Shown here one piece after another: positions 1 to 7,770 of a DNA stretch of 54,045 bases. Within the stretch, counting starts at the first letter, position 1. Each line of letters opens with the position of its first letter. The DNA lies in NCBI RefSeq assembly GCF_900069005.2, contig NZ_LN831279.1, forward strand, positions 1,505,407 to 1,559,451. Direction: 5' to 3'. Source of the stretch: Paenibacillus sp. GM2 (GTDB lineage Bacteria; Bacillota; Bacilli; Paenibacillales; Paenibacillaceae). The translations under genes and the position numbers were made by a program. A model generated the notes under the pieces. That model saw nothing but the letters and a program-made list of their open reading frames with translations. It was not told the origin of the DNA and ran no database searches.

Positions 1-1
1 G

Positions 2-991
2 ATACCGGTGCCAACGGTAATATATAGACAGCTATCCAATCCTCTGGCCGCTCCCCAGGTGGCTTCTCCCAGCGCCGCGGAGGCCGAAGCTGCCGTCCGG
101 CAGGGCGCGGACGGCGTGGGGTTGTTCCGCACGGAGTTCCTGTTCATGAACGCCCAGGCGATGCCGGGCGAGGAGGAACAGTTCCGTGCGTACCAGGAGG
201 CGGCCCGGAGCATGGAGGGCCGCTCTGTGATCATCCGCACGATGGACATCGGCGGTGACAAGGAGCTTCCGTATCTTCAGCTGCCAAAGGAAATGAACCC
301 TTTTCTGGGTTATCGAGCGATACGGATAGGGCTTGATCGCCAGGAGCTCTTGCGTACCCAACTGAGGGCGGTACTGCGGGCCAGCGCCTTCGGAACGGTG
401 AAGGTGATGTTCCCGATGATCTCCGGCCTGCAAGAATGGAGGCAGGCTAAAGCCATCCTTACGGAAGTGCAGGCTGAGCTGAGCCTGGATGGTGTGTCGT
501 ATGACAAGAATATGAAGGTTGGCATCATGGTGGAGATTCCGTCCACCGCCGTGTTGGCAGGAATGTTCGCGAACGAGGTCGATTTCTTCAGCATCGGCAC
601 TAACGATCTCGTTCAGTACACGGTTGCAGCAGACCGAATGAATGAGCACGTCGCGCATCTGTACGATTATTTCCATCCGGCCGTGCTGCACTTGATCCAT
701 GGGGTTATTGAGGCTTCCCACGCGGTCGGCAAATGGACTGGCATGTGCGGCAGTATGGCAGGTGACCCTTTGGCCGCACCGCTCTTGCTCGGTCTGGGGC
801 TTGACGAGTGGAGCTTGGAGGCAAGCCGTCTCGGCGGGATGAAGGAAAGACTCGCTAGCCTGGATCGTCAGGAATGCCGTGAGCTGGCAAAGCGCATTTT
901 GTGCCTTGATACACCTCAAGCCGTTCGTCAGGCGCTGGAGGAATTTCTCAACACCCGGGGGCAGAGAGATAACCCGTTATCCTTTCGGTGA
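2..991 (+). CDS. ptsI: PTS enzyme I (phosphoenolpyruvate-protein phosphotransferase), C-terminal part, 5' end outside window
   Basis: Enzyme I takes phosphate from phosphoenolpyruvate and passes it to HPr, starting the sugar phosphotransferase cascade in the cytoplasm. The frame is open from the first bases, so the GTG at 8 is an internal codon and the N-terminal HPr-binding and phospho-histidine domains lie upstream. Seen here is the PEP-binding TIM-barrel domain: GVGLFRTEFLFM, RTMDIGGDKELPYL, NPFLGYRAIR, and the PEP-utilising signature FFSIGTNDLVQYTVAADR. The catalytic cysteine is present in GMCGSMAGD, but the residue two after it is Ser where the family normally has Glu. About 330 residues remain of a usual length near 570. 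A paralogous enzyme I-like protein cannot be excluded. A terminator follows. Confidence 0.88.
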   Translation: MPVPTVIYRQLSNPLAAPQVASPSAAEAEAAVRQGADGVGLFRTEFLFMNAQAMPGEEEQFRAYQEAARSMEGRSVIIRTMDIGGDKELPYLQLPKEMNPFLGYRAIRIGLDRQELLRTQLRAVLRASAFGTVKVMFPMISGLQEWRQAKAILTEVQAELSLDGVSYDKNMKVGIMVEIPSTAVLAGMFANEVDFFSIGTNDLVQYTVAADRMNEHVAHLYDYFHPAVLHLIHGVIEASHAVGKWTGMCGSMAGDPLAAPLLLGLGLDEWSLEASRLGGMKERLASLDRQECRELAKRILCLDTPQAVRQALEEFLNTRGQRDNPLSFR

Positions 992-1103
992 TCTTAGTGA
1001 TGCAATATCCGTAATATAATCCGCTTAACAGCATAACCGTAAATGACATACTCCCATCATAGTAGCCATTGGAATCTATGAAATGAGTAAACATATGTTA
1101 ATT

Positions 1104-1147
1104 GAAGAAGAGCAGGCTTGATTTGTTAACAGGCTTGCTCTTCTTTT
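1104..1147 (+). terminator. Rho-independent terminator after ptsI
   Basis: Arms GAAGAAGAGCAGGCTTG and CAGGCTTGCTCTTC form a long stem with G:T pairs around a short AT loop, followed by TTTTTT. It lies 110 bases after the ptsI stop and before the iron-regulated promoter. Confidence 0.85.
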
Positions 1148-1150
1148 TTA

Positions 1151-1204
1151 TGAACAGGACGGCATTTTTATATTATAATTGAAAATGATTATCAATGATA
1201 ATCA
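1151..1204 (+). promoter_or_regulatory. Promoter with Fur box upstream of the Btr-like regulator
   Basis: A possible -35 (TGAACA, 1151) and a -10 (TATAAT, 1174-1179) are 17 bases apart. Immediately downstream, 1186-1204 carries a perfect inverted repeat, TGATTATCA-a-TGATAATCA. A second overlapping 7-1-7 unit starts at 1180. This closely fits the Bacillus Fur consensus. Inferred: iron-dependent repression of the siderophore locus. Confidence 0.85.
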
Positions 1205-1248
1205 GCGGATAAAACGCTGAATCTATATACGCTGAAAAGAGGATGTTT

Positions 1249-2835
1249 ATGAACAATATCGGACAACAGGCTTCCCGGATGCTTCGCTTTGCAGGTATCC
1301 ATTCTTTCGAGCTCCCGATCGGAGGCGAAGTAATCTATCCGGCTTTCGATTCGCAGGCGGTTGTCCTGGGTTTAAGCGGGCGGGGCACGCTTGCATCCGT
1401 TGAAGAAATAAGGGCATTCGGCGAGGGCACAGCTTATTTTCTTGGGCCGGGAAGCTCGCTCAGATTATTCGCAGGCGATGAGCCTCTGATCGGGAGATTG
1501 ATCTGTTTCGAGGCTTATGAATACTCTGATGAGCAGGATCTGCAGCGGATGGATTCATTTATCGTCGGGGCGCGCCACAGCCGTCATTTCAAACAACTTG
1601 CAGCCCTGGCTGAAAGCCTGCTTCAATGGCAGGAAGAAGGAACAGCACAATTCTACGTCGCGCAAGCGGAGTTATACAAGCTGATGTCCCTGCTTATAGA
1701 AGAGCCATCGATGCCGCAAGAAAATGAGACGACCGCGGCAGCCATTGCCCGGGTATCCAGATTTATGGACCAGCATCCGGAGCTAGAGCTGACACGACAG
1801 GAGCTGGCCCGATTAGCGGGGTTCAGCCCTGGCTATTTTACACGGATGTTTCAGCAGTATACAGGTCAGACCCCAACGGCCTATTTGATGGATTTGCGAA
1901 TGGGAAGAGCGAAGCAGATGCTATTGTCCGGCAGCGGTGTGAAGGAGACGGCGTCGCGGCTCGGGTTTGAGGATGAATTTTATTTTAGCCGCCGTTTTAA
2001 ACTGAAGACGGGCAGCTCTCCGGCGGCATTTGTGCAAAGCCGTCGCCGCAGTATCGCCAGTATCTCCGATCCGCTCTCCGGCAGCTTGCTTGCCCTTCAT
2101 ATCCTGCCGAAAGCCGCTGCATTCTATCCCCATCATGAGCTGTATAGGCGCATGATCCGGCTTCACTCTTACGAATATGGGGAGGGGCCGATTTGGGAGA
2201 AAAACCTGGAGATGCTGCAGACGGCTGCACCCGGGCTGATTTTCTGCACGGACACCCTGCCTGCTGAAGCCAAAGATCAGTTGAAGCAAATTGCGGACAC
2301 GGTGGCGATTCCCTGGTTATCCGCTGACTGGCGGGAGCATTTGAGGATGATTGCAGAGGTGATGGAGCAGTCTGCGGAAGCCGGTCAGTGGCTGGCGGAG
2401 TATGATCATAAGGCAGCTGAAGCCGGTCGCCAACTTAGAAACAGCATTGGCGGAGCTACGATCAATATTTTACGCGTAACGGACACGGAATACCGAATCT
2501 ATGGGAGGCGCAATGCCGGCGCTGTCATTTATAACGATTTTGGTTTACAGGCTACGCATCAGCTGGATCAGATTCAGGTGTTTCAACCCGTTGCAAGAGA
2601 GGAATTGCCCAGCTATGATGCCGATATCCTCCTGATCATGGTGGATTCCACGCAGCAGGCGGCCCGGCAATGGAAGGAGCTGCAGACGAGCCGAAAGTGG
2701 AATCAATTGACGGCTGTGCGCTATAGCCGGGTACATGTAATAGGAACGGAGAAGCTGTTTGAATATTCGGCCTGGTCCCATGACAGGGCTGTCTCTTATC
2801 TGGGCAAGGTTCTTAGTAATCAAAAATCCAGATGA
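1249..2835 (+). CDS. AraC-family regulator fused to a siderophore-binding-protein-like domain (Btr type)
   Basis: About 528 residues, close to Bacillus subtilis Btr (529), which senses ferri-bacillibactin and activates its uptake operon. The N-terminal ~160 residues form a cupin-like region. Residues ~170-265 hold two helix-turn-helix motifs (LTRQELARLAGFSPGYFTRMF and VKETASRLGFEDEFYFSRRF). From ~270 to the end it resembles the periplasmic-binding fold of FeuA. The ATG at 1249 has AAGAGG ending 6 bases upstream; an ATG at 1243 directly abuts that site and is less likely. The Fur box upstream and the FeuA-like and FhuF-like genes downstream support a siderophore-responsive activator. The ligand is not readable from the sequence. 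Confidence 0.85.
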   Translation: MNNIGQQASRMLRFAGIHSFELPIGGEVIYPAFDSQAVVLGLSGRGTLASVEEIRAFGEGTAYFLGPGSSLRLFAGDEPLIGRLICFEAYEYSDEQDLQRMDSFIVGARHSRHFKQLAALAESLLQWQEEGTAQFYVAQAELYKLMSLLIEEPSMPQENETTAAAIARVSRFMDQHPELELTRQELARLAGFSPGYFTRMFQQYTGQTPTAYLMDLRMGRAKQMLLSGSGVKETASRLGFEDEFYFSRRFKLKTGSSPAAFVQSRRRSIASISDPLSGSLLALHILPKAAAFYPHHELYRRMIRLHSYEYGEGPIWEKNLEMLQTAAPGLIFCTDTLPAEAKDQLKQIADTVAIPWLSADWREHLRMIAEVMEQSAEAGQWLAEYDHKAAEAGRQLRNSIGGATINILRVTDTEYRIYGRRNAGAVIYNDFGLQATHQLDQIQVFQPVAREELPSYDADILLIMVDSTQQAARQWKELQTSRKWNQLTAVRYSRVHVIGTEKLFEYSAWSHDRAVSYLGKVLSNQKSR

Positions 2836-2871
2836 TAGTATCTTTAAATCCATGTTAAGCAAAGCGGAGGA

Positions 2872-4119
2872 ATGCTATGCTCCTTATTGAGAAAGAAAAT
2901 CATTATCAATAGAAAAAAAGGGGTGACCTGTTTTATTCCGATTATGCTGCCATGGGAAATGGAAAAATTATATCGCTTACCGGCCGTCTATCCGTTGCAA
3001 CAGGATCAGAATCCGGAAGTCAAGGCGATTTTCTATCAAGGATTGCCTTATCGCGGGAAAGAAACTCGGGTATTTGCCTGTTACGGGGTTCCGCGCAGCG
3101 CATCTGCGGGAGAGCCGGTTCCCGCTGTAGTATTGGTCCATGGCGGGGCAGGGACAGCTTATCCGGTATGGGTTCAGCGCTGGACGGAGCGAGGGTATGC
3201 GGCTATCGCGATGGATCTTGAAGGGCAGCTTCCTTTGCAAGAAAGCAGGTTCGTGAATGTGGATCAATGCACAGTCCATCCCTGGAGCGGGCCTGTGAAG
3301 CAAGGCGTGTTTGCCGACTATCAGCTGCCGGTAGAGGATCAATGGATGTACCATGCTGTCGCCGCGGTCATCCTTGCTCATACGGTCATTGGTTCGCTGC
3401 CGGAGGTGGATTCGAGCAAGGTGGGCTTAACGGGTATTTCCTGGGGCGGGATCATCACAAGTCTGGTGGCAGGTATTGACCGCAGGCTTTGTTTTGCTAT
3501 GCCCGTGTATGGCTGCGGATTCCTGTATGAGCCAGGCACTTTGTATGGACGGGGATTTGCGGCGATGCCTCCCGCGGATGCGGAGAGAATTCGCAAGCTT
3601 TGGGACCCGTCGTCCTATTTGACGAACAGCGCTTTGCCCATGTTATGGCTGAATAGCAGCAACGATACTCACTTTCCGCTGGCTATTTTTGATAAGTCAT
3701 TTGCGCTTCAACAAGGGGGCCATACACAGAAAAGCATGATGAGCCTGCATTGTGGACTTAACCATTCCTATGCGGACGCTTGGACCTGTCAGGAGCTTTA
3801 CGCATTTGCCGATAGCATCGTCAAGGACGGCCCTTCGTTGATTCAAGTGCTGGAATATGAGCAGCGAGGGGATTGGCTTGTCGTGCGATATGCTTCGCTG
3901 CTTCCCGTTGTCCAAGCCGTACTGTATTGGTGCGAAGATGAGGTGGACTGGAGAAATGCGAGCTGGGAGGCATACGCCGTCTGTCTATCGCAGGAGGATC
4001 ATTGTGCCCGGGTCAGTTTGCCTCAAGCACGGGGCAAATTTTTTATGAATCTGACCAATGACAGAGGCTGGATAACCAGCACCCGGGTCCTGTCGGATAA
4101 CAGGGAAACAAAAATTTAA
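2872..4119 (+). CDS. Alpha/beta hydrolase (esterase/acetylxylan-esterase-like) in siderophore locus
   Basis: Up to 415 residues of cytoplasmic alpha/beta hydrolase type. Oxyanion loop HGGAGTA is near residue 90; the nucleophile elbow GISWGG puts Ser at 190; likely acid Asp265 (NSSNDTHFP) and His298 (GLNHSYADAW) complete a triad. In B. subtilis the equivalent locus encodes BesA, a bacillibactin trilactone hydrolase that releases iron, but BesA is shorter and of a different esterase type, so a role in cleaving an ester siderophore is inference. The start is uncertain: ATG 2872 sits one base after GGAGG, a Fur box covers codons 6-13, and GTG 2923 or ATG 2944 are plausible. The beta-rich tail of ~100 residues after the triad is unusual. 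The lipoprotein gene follows by 29 bases. Confidence 0.7.
   Translation: MLCSLLRKKIIINRKKGVTCFIPIMLPWEMEKLYRLPAVYPLQQDQNPEVKAIFYQGLPYRGKETRVFACYGVPRSASAGEPVPAVVLVHGGAGTAYPVWVQRWTERGYAAIAMDLEGQLPLQESRFVNVDQCTVHPWSGPVKQGVFADYQLPVEDQWMYHAVAAVILAHTVIGSLPEVDSSKVGLTGISWGGIITSLVAGIDRRLCFAMPVYGCGFLYEPGTLYGRGFAAMPPADAERIRKLWDPSSYLTNSALPMLWLNSSNDTHFPLAIFDKSFALQQGGHTQKSMMSLHCGLNHSYADAWTCQELYAFADSIVKDGPSLIQVLEYEQRGDWLVVRYASLLPVVQAVLYWCEDEVDWRNASWEAYAVCLSQEDHCARVSLPQARGKFFMNLTNDRGWITSTRVLSDNRETKI
2888..2910 (+). promoter_or_regulatory. Second Fur-box-like site in the iron locus
   Basis: TGAGAAAGAAAATCATTATC followed by AAT: the core GAAAATCATTATCAAT matches half and part of the second half of the Fur consensus. 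It lies between the regulator and the hydrolase, so the hydrolase, lipoprotein and reductase genes may have their own iron-repressed promoter. It overlaps the longest possible reading frame of the hydrolase, arguing for a later start of that gene. Confidence 0.6.
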
Positions 4120-4148
4120 TATGCCGAAATAAGGAGAACTGACCAAAC

Positions 4149-5141
4149 ATGAAACCACATAAAAGAAAATTGTTTATTTTAACTATACTGCTTCTTGCCC
4201 TGTCGCTTACCGCTGCATGCAGTCAGCAATCGAAGCAAGCCAACTCGGACGGAGCTGCGGCTGGACAGGAGCAGAGCGCCACAGAACAAACCGCCACAGA
4301 ACAAACTGCAGCCGGTGCCTTTGCATTTAAAGATAAAAACGGGAAACAGACTTTGAAGGAGCAGCCACAGCGGATCGCTACAACCGTGACTTATTTGACC
4401 GATCATATGATCGCTCTCGGAATGACCCCTGCCTCCACGGTAAAATCTCAGAATGAAGATTTTCCGGAATATTTGCAGCCTTATTTGAACCATGTGGAGA
4501 TCATTGGAGAACAGGGCAAGGTAAGCATGGAGAAGCTCCTGTCGCTATCGTCGGATCTGATTATTACGGATACGAACAGTGAGGATATTTATGATCAATA
4601 CGCCAAAATTGCTCCGACGGCGATGCTCGAGAACGGTTATATGGCACCGGATTGGGAGGAAGCCTTCCGTTGGACGGCCGCTGCGTTCGACAAGAGCGAT
4701 GAAGCGGAGAAGATCATTCCGGATTATAACGAGAAAAAGGCGCAGTCCATCGCCGGCATCCATGATAAAGTGGCAGGGAAAACATTGATGGTGCTGCGAA
4801 TCCGCAATGATATCCGTTATTACGGGGATATGGACTATAAGTGGCTTTATGATGATTTTGGGTTCTCCAGACCGGCCGTGTTCCCGGAGACAAGCGCGGA
4901 TAGCCGCTATGAGGTACTCTCGAACGAGAAGCTGCCGGAGATTAATCCCGATTACATCCTGCTTATCAATGATAACGAGGAGCTCTATAACAAGCTGGAG
5001 GGTTTGGGAATTTGGAAAAATTTAAATGCGGTGAAGAATAACCAGGTGTACCGGGTGGCATCGGATTCCTGGTTCGGAGGTTACGGTCCGAATGCGGCCA
5101 GCTCGATGCTGGATGATCTCAACCGGATATTTAACCCGTGA
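4149..5141 (+). CDS. Ferri-siderophore ABC transporter substrate-binding lipoprotein (FeuA-like)
   Basis: 330 residues. A short basic N-terminus and hydrophobic stretch end in the lipobox LTAAC, with lipidated Cys24, followed by a Gln/Thr/Ala-rich linker with a repeated TEQTA motif. The rest is a class III (helical-hinge) binding protein: QRIATTVTYLTDHMIALGMTP, then KLLSLSSDLIITDT, and the C-terminal half with NNQVYRVASDSWFGGYGP. It should be anchored on the outer face of the membrane and deliver an iron chelate to a permease. No permease or ATPase gene is adjacent. AAGGAG lies ~12 bases before ATG. Its stop overlaps the next start (TGATG), so the two are translationally coupled. Confidence 0.88.
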   Translation: MKPHKRKLFILTILLLALSLTAACSQQSKQANSDGAAAGQEQSATEQTATEQTAAGAFAFKDKNGKQTLKEQPQRIATTVTYLTDHMIALGMTPASTVKSQNEDFPEYLQPYLNHVEIIGEQGKVSMEKLLSLSSDLIITDTNSEDIYDQYAKIAPTAMLENGYMAPDWEEAFRWTAAAFDKSDEAEKIIPDYNEKKAQSIAGIHDKVAGKTLMVLRIRNDIRYYGDMDYKWLYDDFGFSRPAVFPETSADSRYEVLSNEKLPEINPDYILLINDNEELYNKLEGLGIWKNLNAVKNNQVYRVASDSWFGGYGPNAASSMLDDLNRIFNP

Positions 5142-5920
5142 TGCCTGCGACACTATGGGAAGGGCTTGCTGAATTTTACAATATTTCGTTGGAGCACTGC
5201 AGCGGAGCTGTTGCATCTTTAGGCGGGACGGATCTCTACGACAGGGAGGCCATGGCCATTTTTCTGAACCTGTACAATCGCCGGATTGAAGGGATAGATA
5301 CTACGGTAGCCGCAGCTTATTTCAGCAGCTGGTTCGGCGATATCGCCGCTTCACTTCATTATGCGGTGTCGGTTCATCATGCCGCGCCTGACTTTTCCGC
5401 GGAGAAGCTGATGGTTCACTTGATCCCGGAGACTGGCTACACCCGGCTCGGCTTTCAATTGACCCTGGCAGAGCTTGAGCAGGCGCCCCGGGATGCGGCA
5501 GAACGGGCCGCTTGGCGTGAAACGGTATTCATCGGCTTCTACAGCCGGACCGTCCGGCCGCTGATCGAGTGTCTCGCCGAGGCCTCGGGGTTAAATGCAG
5601 GCTTACTCTGGGGGCAGCTGCCTACAGCGCTGCAGAACCACCGCGAAAGGTTCCATGCGGCCTTTAAAGAAAATCAGCTTGCCTTGCAGCAGTATGGGGA
5701 GGATGAGCATTTTGTGCGCAACGGGCTGGACGCTGAGTGGTTCGGCAGAAGCCGGAACCCGCTGCGGGTGAAGGTCCGCTGGATCGATCACCCGCTAGAA
5801 GAGGGCAAGCGGCTGGCCATCAAAAATGTGTGCTGTATGCAATATTTACGCCATGGCCGCTCCTATTGTTATACTTGCCCACGCATTAGCCAGCAGGAGC
5901 GCAGTGAGTGGCAATGGTGA
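5141..5920 (+). CDS. FhuF-like [2Fe-2S] siderophore-iron reductase
   Basis: 259 residues if the ATG at 5141 is used, 260 from GTG 5138. The C-terminus has the FhuF-type cluster motif C-C-x10-C-x2-C (Cys232, Cys233, Cys244, Cys247 in the longer numbering), which in FhuF binds an unusual 2Fe-2S centre. The family reduces ferric siderophores in the cytoplasm so that iron is released. The N-terminal ~220 residues fit the IucA/IucC-related FhuF fold only in general length and composition. The gene overlaps the binding-protein gene by one base and ends the iron operon just before a terminator. Coexistence with an esterase-like hydrolase suggests two release routes, which is inference. Confidence 0.85.
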   Translation: MPATLWEGLAEFYNISLEHCSGAVASLGGTDLYDREAMAIFLNLYNRRIEGIDTTVAAAYFSSWFGDIAASLHYAVSVHHAAPDFSAEKLMVHLIPETGYTRLGFQLTLAELEQAPRDAAERAAWRETVFIGFYSRTVRPLIECLAEASGLNAGLLWGQLPTALQNHRERFHAAFKENQLALQQYGEDEHFVRNGLDAEWFGRSRNPLRVKVRWIDHPLEEGKRLAIKNVCCMQYLRHGRSYCYTCPRISQQERSEWQW

Positions 5921-5960
5921 TCCTACTCTATCGCATTGGACTACGCAGAAGGGTTATAAA

Positions 5961-5994
5961 AGAACCCTGGGCTAATTTAGCTCAGGGCTCTTTG
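5961..5994 (+). terminator. Terminator of the iron operon
   Basis: AGAACCCTGGGCT and AGCTCAGGGCTCT pair around AATTT and are followed by a short T-rich run, 40 bases after the reductase stop. Confidence 0.8.
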
Positions 5995-6404
5995 TATACT
6001 ATGTATACTATATATGGCTGCGCCAGCGAGAATTAAGAATGTAGTTGGCAAACCTTCTGGGTCTAGTCACGTACAGCTTACCCGCGGCAAGTGGAGTGGC
6101 AAATGAGCGGCTTGCATAATAGGCTGCATGCGATGTTGACCACATTCCCTTGCATCGGCCGGATGCTTATGACTTGTAGAGCAGAAAACGCGACGTTCTT
6201 TCATTCTAATGGTTACTTAGCCCTTTAGAGCAGAAAATGCGATATTCCTTCATTTTAATGGACACTTTTGTCTCTTAGCGGCTGACAGCAGTCTTCTACA
6301 GAGGATTTTATTACGTTTATGGCCATTAATGTCCGTAAGCCACCAATTCTGTTGGAAAGTTCCCTTTAAGGGACAGGAATGTCCGTTACAGCGATACCCC
6401 AGCT
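5995..6404. other. Gene-free stretch with a degenerate direct repeat
   Basis: No convincing reading frame. Two ~36-base direct repeats (6177-6212 and 6226-6261), beginning TAGAGCAGAAAA and ending TAATGG, differ at about six positions. A small palindrome TCCCTTTAAGGGA lies near 6360. Such short repeats recur in other intergenic regions of this window and look like remnants of non-coding repeat families. Confidence 0.6.
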
Positions 6405-6998
6405 TTAGTTAGCTTTCTTCACTTTTGGATTCCAAGGAGATTCCAAAAATTCGGCAGGTTCTTCGATAATGGCTATCGCCTCATCCAAGCGGCGGCTTTT
6501 GAATAAATGAATGATGTCCTCAAGATCCTCTCTGTCCAACAGCTTGACACCGTTCACTGCGGCAAGGGTACGGGAACCTTCGGTATAGCGGCCTGAAGTC
6601 AGCACCAGTGCTCGATCCGCCTCGTAATAGCGCATGGAAGCATAGATTTCCTGAACGGCACCGAGCCCAACCGGATTGCTCTGCCCGTAGCGTTTGGCCT
6701 GCAGTACGTTCCTTCTTCCATCAAGTCCTCTGAATACCAGATCAGCTCCGAAATCCCGGCTGCCCGTCGTCTGATATACCTCTTCATAACCAAGCTCGCG
6801 GAACAGATGGAACAGGTATAGCTCAAACTCCGAACCGTCGGACATCAGATCTATGTCCTTAAGGGTAATTTTGCGCGGGTTGGCTTCTCGGCGGATGCGG
6901 CGCCGCCTGTTGCTGACCAGTCGAATTACGATCAGAACCAATAGCAAAGCGAGGATCGCGGCGGTTAATATCGTTGTTGCATTCCAGATCATTGGCAT
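6405..6998 (-). CDS. Membrane-anchored Mrr-like restriction endonuclease-fold protein
   Basis: About 197 residues. A single transmembrane segment near the N-terminus (ATTILTAAILALLLVLIVIR) is followed by a basic stretch and a PD-(D/E)xK nuclease core of the Mrr/RecB-like type. That core has the early acidic helix GSEFELYLFHLF, then GSRDFGADLVF (catalytic Asp in the FGAD element), and QAKRYG (the Q-x-K half of the active site). ATG 6998 is chosen because GTGAGG lies 9 bases upstream; a longer frame starting with GTG at 7013 overlaps that site. Family members cleave modified or foreign DNA, or act in DNA turnover. It has no methylase partner here and is transcribed alone. The substrate is unknown. 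Confidence 0.8.
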   Translation of the reverse strand: MPMIWNATTILTAAILALLLVLIVIRLVSNRRRRIRREANPRKITLKDIDLMSDGSEFELYLFHLFRELGYEEVYQTTGSRDFGADLVFRGLDGRRNVLQAKRYGQSNPVGLGAVQEIYASMRYYEADRALVLTSGRYTEGSRTLAAVNGVKLLDREDLEDIIHLFKSRRLDEAIAIIEEPAEFLESPWNPKVKKAN

Positions 6999-7129
6999 TG
7001 CGGTATACCTCACTATTCGAATGTATGTTCCTATTAATATACCAGACTGAGTGTAGTTGCGAAAGACCTTGCTTAGCCAACGGGGCTATGGAGACGGTCG
7101 CTCTATTTTTTTGTATGTGAAAAATCATC

Positions 7130-7156
7130 TTGACAAGAAATAACAATACATATAAT
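7130..7156 (+). promoter_or_regulatory. Putative sigma-A promoter for the GNAT-GST-ABC operon
   Basis: TTGACA (7130-7135) and TATAAT (7151-7156) are 15 bases apart, slightly short of the ideal 17. This leaves a leader of ~160 bases before the first gene. I looked there for an S-box, T-box or obvious terminator-antiterminator pair and saw none. Positions 7014-7129 hold nothing recognisable. Confidence 0.55.
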
Positions 7157-7320
7157 ATGATGAAAAAATATCCGAGTTAACTGATGGGAAATGTATTATA
7201 TACAGAATAAACCGGATAAATTCAAACGGAAAAACATCCTCCTGCGGATTAACGGTATTGCTCCTTCCAAAGAGTTTATGGTCGAAGCGCAAGGGATGCA
7301 CTGAAGAAAGGGGCTTTAAG

Positions 7321-7755
7321 ATGGCAGAGATCTACCGAGTGGATTCAGTATGGCAATTGGCCGGCGTCTATGAAGTACGAACGAAGACTTTTGTTTACGG
7401 TCAAGGAATACCTAAAGAGCTTGAATTCGACGAAATTTATGGTCAGGTATACTGTTACATTCTGCTTGAGCAGGATCACACCGCTGTTGCTGCGGCTCGC
7501 ATTAATACGAGTCATGCTGATTATGCCAAGATCGAAAGGGTCGCCGTCATTCCGGAGCTTCAGAATAAAGGTTGCGGGAGGCTTGTTATTGAGGCGGCTG
7601 AACGTTGGATTAGGGAGCTTGGATACCGCAAGATTGTCATTACAAGCCAGCAGCAAGCGGTGGGATTCTATGAAAGCCTGGGGTATGCTGCCAGACCGGA
7701 TATTCGAGTGGAATCTACGATTCCTGTCGTCTATACCGAGAAAGAATTCTTGTGA
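7321..7755 (+). CDS. GNAT N-acetyltransferase, first gene of thiol/amino-acid operon
   Basis: 144 residues of the Gcn5-related acetyltransferase fold, which transfers acetyl from acetyl-CoA to an amine. Motif A is RVAVIPELQNKGCGRLVIEAA, with the acetyl-CoA pyrophosphate loop QNKGCG, and motif B contains VGFYESLGY. ATG 7321 follows AAAGGGG with good spacing; an in-frame upstream ATG at 7258 lacks a ribosome site. The gene precedes three GST-like genes and a cystine-type importer. In B. subtilis, acetyltransferases in similar ABC operons (the ytmI/snaA and yxe clusters) acetylate S-substituted cysteines before sulfur recovery. That role is a plausible inference here, not demonstrated. Confidence 0.8.
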   Translation: MAEIYRVDSVWQLAGVYEVRTKTFVYGQGIPKELEFDEIYGQVYCYILLEQDHTAVAAARINTSHADYAKIERVAVIPELQNKGCGRLVIEAAERWIRELGYRKIVITSQQQAVGFYESLGYAARPDIRVESTIPVVYTEKEFL

Positions 7756-7770
7756 AAAGAGGAGATCAAA

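Noticed and set aside
32..919. Long antisense frame opposite ptsI
   Set aside because: It mirrors a conserved enzyme; the product is Arg/His/Leu-rich without motifs and has no ribosome site.
2877..2912. Eleven-codon leader peptide (ATG 2877) after GGAGG
   Set aside because: The spacing to GGAGG is good, but it lies exactly over the Fur box, so the sequence is explained by the operator; no attenuator structure follows.
7157..7320. Riboswitch (S-box or T-box) in the leader of the thiol operon
   Set aside because: No conserved core motif, T-box sequence or terminator hairpin was visible.
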